Assembly (NCBI GenBank): GCA_963707445.1
Contig: CAVPPW010000050.1
Coordinates: forward strand, 62,001 to 126,000
DNA from: JALORV01 sp963707445
GTDB lineage: Bacteria > Pseudomonadota > Gammaproteobacteria > Burkholderiales > Burkholderiaceae_F
Reading direction: 5' to 3'
DNA: 64,000 nt
Position 1 is the first letter of the stretch. Each line of letters begins with the position of its first letter. Of the stretch, positions 59,691-64,000 are shown one piece after another. Made by a program: the position numbers and the translations under genes. The notes beneath the pieces are model-generated. The model was not told the origin of the DNA. It searched no databases and saw nothing but the letters and a program-made list of their open reading frames with translations.

Positions 59691-60809
59691 ATGGAACGCA
59701 TCAATCTTCTCGGCCTCGACGTTGCCGCGCTGACGGCCTACGTCGCGTCGATCGACGAGAAGCCGTTCCGGGCGCGGCAACTGGCGCACTGGATCCATCA
59801 ACGCGGCGCTTCCGACTTCGAAGCGATGACCGACCTGGCGAAGTCGCTACGGCGAAGCTGGCCGAGCGTGCGCATCGTGTCCGCGCCGCCGGTGGTCCGC
59901 GACTCGGTCTCGGACGACGGCACGCGCAAGTGGCTGCTCGACGTCGGCGCAGGCAATGCGATCGAATCGGTCTTCATCCCGGAAGAAGGGCGCGGCACGT
60001 TGTGCGTGTCGTCGCAGGCGGGCTGCGCCGTCAACTGCTCGTTCTGTTCGACCGGTGCACAGGGCTTCAGCCGCAATTTGTCGACGGCCGAGATCGTCGG
60101 GCAGCTGTGGTGGGCCGAGCATGCACTGCGGCGTTCTTCGCCGGCCGCTGGCGAGGAGCGCGTCATCAGCAACGTCGTGATGATGGGCATGGGCGAGCCG
60201 CTGCAGAACTACGACGCGCTGGTGCCGGCGCTGCGGTTGATGCTCGACGATCACGCCTATGGGTTGTCGCGCCGGCGCGTGACGGTTTCGACCTCGGGCA
60301 TGGTGCCGCAGATCGATCGGTTGGCGGCCGATTGCCCCGTCGCGCTCGCGGTATCGCTGCACGCGCCCAACGATGCGCTGCGCGACCAACTGGTGCCGCT
60401 CAACCGCAAGTATCCGCTGCGTGCCCTGCTGGCGGCGTGCCGCCGCTACCTGCGCGTCGCGCCGCGCGACTTCATCACCTTCGAATACGTGATGCTCGAC
60501 GGAATCAATGATGGACCCGAGCTTGCGGATGAGCTGATCGCGCTGGTCGGCGACGTCCCGTGCAAGTTCAACCTGATTCCGTTCAACCCGTTCCCCGGAT
60601 CGTCGCTGAAGCGTTCGCCGGAGCCGCGCATTCGCGCGTTCGCGCAGCGGCTCGGCGATGCCGGGATCGTCACGACGGTGCGTCGCACCCGTGGCGACGA
60701 TATCGACGCTGCCTGCGGGCAACTTGCGGGCGAAGTCCAGGACCGCACGCGCCGCGTACAGCGCGCCGATTCGAGCGCCTCAATCATCCCGATCGCAGAG
60801 GTTCGATAG
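59691..60809 (+). CDS. rlmN: 23S rRNA/tRNA adenine-C2 methyltransferase RlmN
   Basis: Radical-SAM enzyme methylating A2503 of 23S rRNA and A37 of some tRNAs. Cluster motif CAVNCSFCSTG, then NVVMMGMGEPLQNYD, VSTSGMVPQID, VSLHAPNDALRD, and the second methyl-carrying cysteine region near the C-terminal DIDAACGQL. 372 residues, intact. Second gene of its operon. Confidence 0.97.
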   Translation: MERINLLGLDVAALTAYVASIDEKPFRARQLAHWIHQRGASDFEAMTDLAKSLRRSWPSVRIVSAPPVVRDSVSDDGTRKWLLDVGAGNAIESVFIPEEGRGTLCVSSQAGCAVNCSFCSTGAQGFSRNLSTAEIVGQLWWAEHALRRSSPAAGEERVISNVVMMGMGEPLQNYDALVPALRLMLDDHAYGLSRRRVTVSTSGMVPQIDRLAADCPVALAVSLHAPNDALRDQLVPLNRKYPLRALLAACRRYLRVAPRDFITFEYVMLDGINDGPELADELIALVGDVPCKFNLIPFNPFPGSSLKRSPEPRIRAFAQRLGDAGIVTTVRRTRGDDIDAACGQLAGEVQDRTRRVQRADSSASIIPIAEVR

Positions 60810-60810
60810 C

Positions 60811-61635
60811 ATGCAGGCCCACTGGCGCGACAGCGCTTTGGCAAGGATCGGAGTCCTCGCGTGTGTGCTGGCGCTCGAGGCCTGCACGACGACGACCACC
60901 CGCAGCAGCGGCGAGATCGTGTCGACGACACAGAAGACCGACTCCACGACGACGGCCGCGACCGCGCGCAGCCGGGGCCGTGCGCGTGTCGAGCTGGCGG
61001 CCGGCTACTACCGCAATGGCCAGATGGCGGTTGCGCTCGAAGAGGCGAAGCGCGCGGTGCAGATCGACCCGACGCTGCCGGATGCCTACGGGCTCCTCGG
61101 TCTCATTTACATGGATCTCGACGATCGCCGTGCCGCCGAGGAAAACTTCCAGCGCGCGCTTCAACTGGACGGCAACAATCCCGATCTCAACAACAACTAC
61201 GGCTGGTTCCTGTGCCAGACCGGCCGCGAGCGCGAGGCGATCGGCTATTTCCAGCGGGCCCTGCGCGATCCGCTGTACGCAACGCCGGCGCGCGCCAGCC
61301 TGAGCGCCGGCGTTTGCCTGATGCGGGTCAAGGACTACCCGGACGCTGAGCCCTATCTGCGCCGGTCATTCGAGCTCGATGCCGCCAGCCCGACCGCCAA
61401 GTACGAACTGGCACGGTTGTATCTGGCGACCGGCCAGACCGACCGGGCGGCGTTCTACTACGGGCTGCTCGCGAAATCGACCGATGCGTCGGCCGAAACG
61501 CTGTGGCTCGGCCTGCGGGTGGCCCGCGCTCAGGGCGATCTGCGGACTGAGACCCGGCTGGCGACCGAGCTGCGCACGCGCTTTCCGACATCCAAGGAAA
61601 CCGCCTCGCTGACACGCGGAGCGTTCGATGAGTGA
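60811..61635 (+). CDS. pilW: Type IV pilus biogenesis lipoprotein PilW/PilF
   Basis: 274 residues. Lipoprotein-type signal MQAHWRDSALARIGVLACVL with LEAC lipobox, then six TPR repeats (RNGQMAVALEEAKRAVQIDP, NPDLNNNYGWFLCQTGRERE, KYELARLYLATGQTDRAAFY). PilW/PilF is the pilotin for the PilQ secretin. Located between rlmN and rodZ as in other proteobacteria. Overlaps rodZ by 8 bases. Confidence 0.92.
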   Translation: MQAHWRDSALARIGVLACVLALEACTTTTTRSSGEIVSTTQKTDSTTTAATARSRGRARVELAAGYYRNGQMAVALEEAKRAVQIDPTLPDAYGLLGLIYMDLDDRRAAEENFQRALQLDGNNPDLNNNYGWFLCQTGREREAIGYFQRALRDPLYATPARASLSAGVCLMRVKDYPDAEPYLRRSFELDAASPTAKYELARLYLATGQTDRAAFYYGLLAKSTDASAETLWLGLRVARAQGDLRTETRLATELRTRFPTSKETASLTRGAFDE

Positions 61636-62508
61636 GGACGCCGGAACGATGGATCCCGTCACGCCGGACACGCCTGCACCAGGGCCGGCGCCGATGTCGT
61701 TCGGCGCGCGACTGAGGTGGGAACGCGAACGCGCGGGATTGACGGTCACCGATGTCGCGGCGCGGTTGCGACTGCATTTGAACCAGGTGCGCGCGATCGA
61801 GCAGGAGACATTGAACGCGCTGCCTGAAACGGCCTATGTGCGCGGCTTCATCCGCAGCTACGCGCGACTGCTCAACATCGATCCGACACCGTTGCTCGAG
61901 GACCTCGCGAGCAAGTTGGTGCCGCCCACCTCGTCCGTCGTCGACGGCATGGCGCAGCAGCGCGACTATTCGCCGGTGCGCGAAGCCGCGCGCGAGCAGT
62001 CATCGCGGCGCTTCGTGATTCTCGGCGCGGTGCTGCTGCTGATCGTGCTCGGCGCACTCGGATGGTATGCGACGCGGGAACGCGCGCCGGTGGGAGCGAC
62101 GGCGATTCCACCGGTGCCGACGCCTGCCAGTGCGCGCCGCCGCTGCGCCCACCGCTGCGCCCGCGACGGTGACGGTTGAGAGCGCTGCGCCAGCAGCTGT
62201 TGTACCGGCTGTCGCATCGGTTCCTTCGCCGCCACCGGGCAACGAGCCGCAAATCGAGCCGCTGCCACCGTCGCCGCTGCTGAAGCTGCACTTCAACGGA
62301 CCATCGTGGGCCGAGGTCAAGGACGCAGAGGGCAAGGTGCTGCATTCGCAGCACAGCCAGGGCGGGTCCGAGTATGTGATCGAGGGCACGCCACCGTTCT
62401 ATGTCGTGATCGGCGACGCGAACAAGGCCAGCGGTCGAGGTTCGCGGCGAGGCCTACGATCTGGCGCCACACACCCGGCAGAACGTCGCTCGCTTCACGA
62501 TCAACTGA
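61628..62508 (+). CDS. rodZ: Cytoskeletal regulator RodZ (two indels)
   Basis: Membrane protein linking MreB to cell-wall synthesis. N-terminal Xre-like HTH (FGARLRWERERAGLTVTDVA, LRLHLNQVRAIEQE), a membrane span FVILGAVLLLIVLGALGWYA, a Pro/Ala linker and a DUF4115 end (LKLHFNGPSWAEVKDAEGKV). Extra bases near 62135 and 62432 shift the frame; it ends VEVRGEAYDLAPHTRQNVAR with TGA at 62506-62508. Corrected length is 292 residues. Eight bases before ispG. Confidence 0.9.
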
Positions 62509-62515
62509 TACCGCG

Positions 62516-63799
62516 ATGAACCAGCCCGTCGAACCGCTCGGCTGCCTCGAAGCCCCTGCGCGGACCGCGCGCCGCCGCCCGACTCGTCAGGTCGAACTGC
62601 GCTGGGGCGAACACGTCGTGCGCCTCGGCGGCGACGCTCCGGTGATGGTGCAGTCGATGACCAACACCGACAGCGCCGACGCCATCGCGACCGCGATCCA
62701 GGTGAAGGAACTGGCGCAGGCGGGATCCGAGGTGGTCCGCATCACGGTCAATTCGCCGGAGGCGGCCGCCTCGGTGGCCGCGATCCGTGCGCAGCTCGAC
62801 AAGATGGGCGTCGCCGTGCCGCTGATCGGCGACTTCCACTACAACGGCCATCGGCTGCTGACGCAGTATCCGCAGTGCGCCGAGGCGCTGTCAAAGTACC
62901 GGATCAATCCGGGCAACGTCGGCAGGGGCGCGCGACGCGAGGACAACTTCGCGCAGATGATCGAGGTGGCGTGCCGCTACGACAAGCCGGTGCGCATCGG
63001 CGTGAACTGGGGGTCGCTCGACCAGGAACTGCTGGCGCGCATGATGGATGAGAACGCGGCGCGCAGTCAGCCCTGGGACTCGCGTTGCCGTGCTGCGCGA
63101 GGCGCTCGTGCGTTCGGCGCTCGAGAGCGCCGAACGCGCCGAGCAACTCGGCCTGCCGGGCGACCGCATCTGCCTGTCGGCCAAGGTGAGCGGCGTGCAG
63201 GACCTGATCGCCGTGTACCGCGCGCTGTCGCAGCGCTGCGACTACCCGCTGCATCTCGGGCTGACCGAAGCCGGCATGGGCAGCAAGGGCATCGTCGCGT
63301 CGACCGCCGCGCTCGCGGTGCTGCTGCAGGAAGGCATCGGCGACACGATCCGCGTGTCGCTGACACCCGCGCCGGGCGAGTCGCGCACGAAGGAAGTGGA
63401 GGTCGCGCAGCAGATCCTGCAGATGCTGGGACTGCGCGCCTTCACGCCGCAGGTCATCGCCTGTCCCGGCTGCGGCCGCACGACCAGCACGTTCTTCCAG
63501 GTACTGGCCGATCGGATCCAGAACTATCTTGCGCGAGCAGATGCCCGCCTGGCGCGGTCGAGTACCCGGGCGTCGAGACGATGAGCGTTGCCGTCATGGG
63601 CTGCGTCGTCAACGGCCCGGGTGAGAGCAAGCACGCGAACATCGGCATCAGCCTGCCGGGCTCCGGCGAAGCTCCGGTCGCACCGGTGTTCGTCGATGGC
63701 GAGCGCACGGTGACGCTGAAGGGCGAGCGCATCGCCGAGGAGTTCCAGGCGATCGTCGAGGACTACGTCCGGCGCAAGTACGCGCGCATTCCCGCCTGA
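62516..63799 (+). CDS. ispG: 4-hydroxy-3-methylbut-2-enyl-diphosphate synthase IspG (three indels)
   Basis: Fe-S enzyme of the MEP isoprenoid pathway. Conserved VQSMTNTDSADAIATA, PLIGDFHYNGHRLL, KYRINPGNVGRGAR, then in other frames LPGDRICLSAKVSGVQDLIA, ACPGCGRTTSTFFQ and VAVMGCVVNGPGESKHANIG with cluster cysteines. Extra bases near 63080, 63528 and 63556. Corrected length is 426 residues. Starts at ATG 62516, seven bases after rodZ. Confidence 0.94.
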   Translation: MNQPVEPLGCLEAPARTARRRPTRQVELRWGEHVVRLGGDAPVMVQSMTNTDSADAIATAIQVKELAQAGSEVVRITVNSPEAAASVAAIRAQLDKMGVAVPLIGDFHYNGHRLLTQYPQCAEALSKYRINPGNVGRGARREDNFAQMIEVACRYDKPVRIGVNWGSLDQELLARMMDENAARSQPWDSRCRAARGARAFGARERRTRRATRPAGRPHLPVGQGERRAGPDRRVPRAVAALRLPAASRADRSRHGQQGHRRVDRRARGAAAGRHRRHDPRVADTRAGRVAHEGSGGRAADPADAGTARLHAAGHRLSRLRPHDQHVLPGTGRSDPELSCASRCPPGAVEYPGVETMSVAVMGCVVNGPGESKHANIGISLPGSGEAPVAPVFVDGERTVTLKGERIAEEFQAIVEDYVRRKYARIPA

Positions 63800-63805
63800 G
63801 TCGCC

Positions 63806-64000
63806 ATGGCCACACGGAAGCTCGCCGCGGTGCGCGGCATGAACGACATGTTGCCCGCGGATGCGCCGCTGTGGGAGTGGTTCGAGGCGCGCGTCACCGA
63901 CTGGCTGCGCAGCTACGGCTACCAGCAGATCCGCACGCCGATCGTCGAGTACACCGAGCTCTTCGTGAAGGGCATCGGCGAGGTCACCGACATCGTCGAA
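63806..64000 (+). CDS. hisS: Histidyl-tRNA synthetase, 5' part (runs off the window)
   Basis: First 65 residues: MATRKLAAVRGMNDMLPADA, then class II motif 1 region RSYGYQQIRTPIVEYTELFV. Fits HisS both by sequence and by place after ispG. The remaining ~360 residues lie beyond the window. Six bases after ispG. Confidence 0.95.
   Translation, partial: MATRKLAAVRGMNDMLPADAPLWEWFEARVTDWLRSYGYQQIRTPIVEYTELFVKGIGEVTDIVE

Overview
The window is chromosomal DNA from a GC-rich betaproteobacterium, most likely Burkholderiales or a close relative. Evidence for this is the complete isc operon (iscR-S-U-A-hscB-hscA-fdx-iscX), the runs lysS/prfB/recJ/rpfE-like/lolC-lolD and thrS-infC-rpmI-rplT-pheST-ihfA-merR-tRNA-Pro, surE-pcm-nlpD-rlmD, and ndk-rlmN-pilW-rodZ-ispG-hisS. 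Nearly every base is in a gene. There is no insertion sequence, prophage, CRISPR array or rRNA operon.

Layout. 1-5.4 kb: tail of a probable cvpA, purF, a SAM-II riboswitch with a terminator in front of metZ, then two tandem exported proteins with ASH-type domains and Gly-rich C-terminal sorting tags, the first carrying a haem-binding CxxCH. 5.4-11.2 kb: the iron-sulfur cluster operon behind an IscR-type promoter. 11.3-16.1 kb (minus strand): NUDIX, lysS, SDR, GNAT and prfB with its programmed frameshift. 16.2-18.9 kb: a large cyclase/STAND-ATPase/TPR signalling protein. 18.9-22.1 kb (minus): a small exported protein, recJ, rpfE-like. 22.2-28 kb: lolC, lolD, DUF2062 (minus), tatD, comEC. 28.1-40.4 kb: the most distinctive block, an Anbu-proteasome / ATP-grasp / alpha-E / transglutaminase locus with a diguanylate cyclase gene embedded by translational coupling. 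40.4-46.5 kb: hydroxybutyrate dehydrogenase, hydrolase, flavodoxin, MtfA-like peptidase, relA, olsB. 46.7-54.5 kb: tRNA-Val, thrS, infC, rpmI, rplT, pheS, pheT, ihfA, merR, tRNA-Pro. 54.6-64 kb: surE, pcm, nlpD, an exonuclease, rlmD, ndk, rlmN, pilW, rodZ, ispG and the start of hisS.

A property of the whole sequence matters for every entry. About 35 genes, including essential ones (iscS, prfB, thrS, ndk, ispG), are broken by single-base indels, most of them +1 and many in short G, C, T or A runs. The protein similarity resumes cleanly in another frame each time, so I read these as sequencing or assembly errors rather than gene decay, and give each gene its full extent with approximate indel sites. 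The canonical RF2 +1 frameshift in prfB is the one shift I regard as biological.

How the genes work together: the left part is amino-acid and Fe-S metabolism under metabolite control (SAM riboswitch, IscR). The 28-40 kb block probably forms one peptide-modification and proteolysis pathway in two paralogous sets (separate ATP-grasp and alpha-E, and a fused version), each with transglutaminase-like proteins, one with the Anbu peptidase and a c-di-GMP synthase. The right half is translation, nucleotide, envelope and isoprenoid housekeeping.
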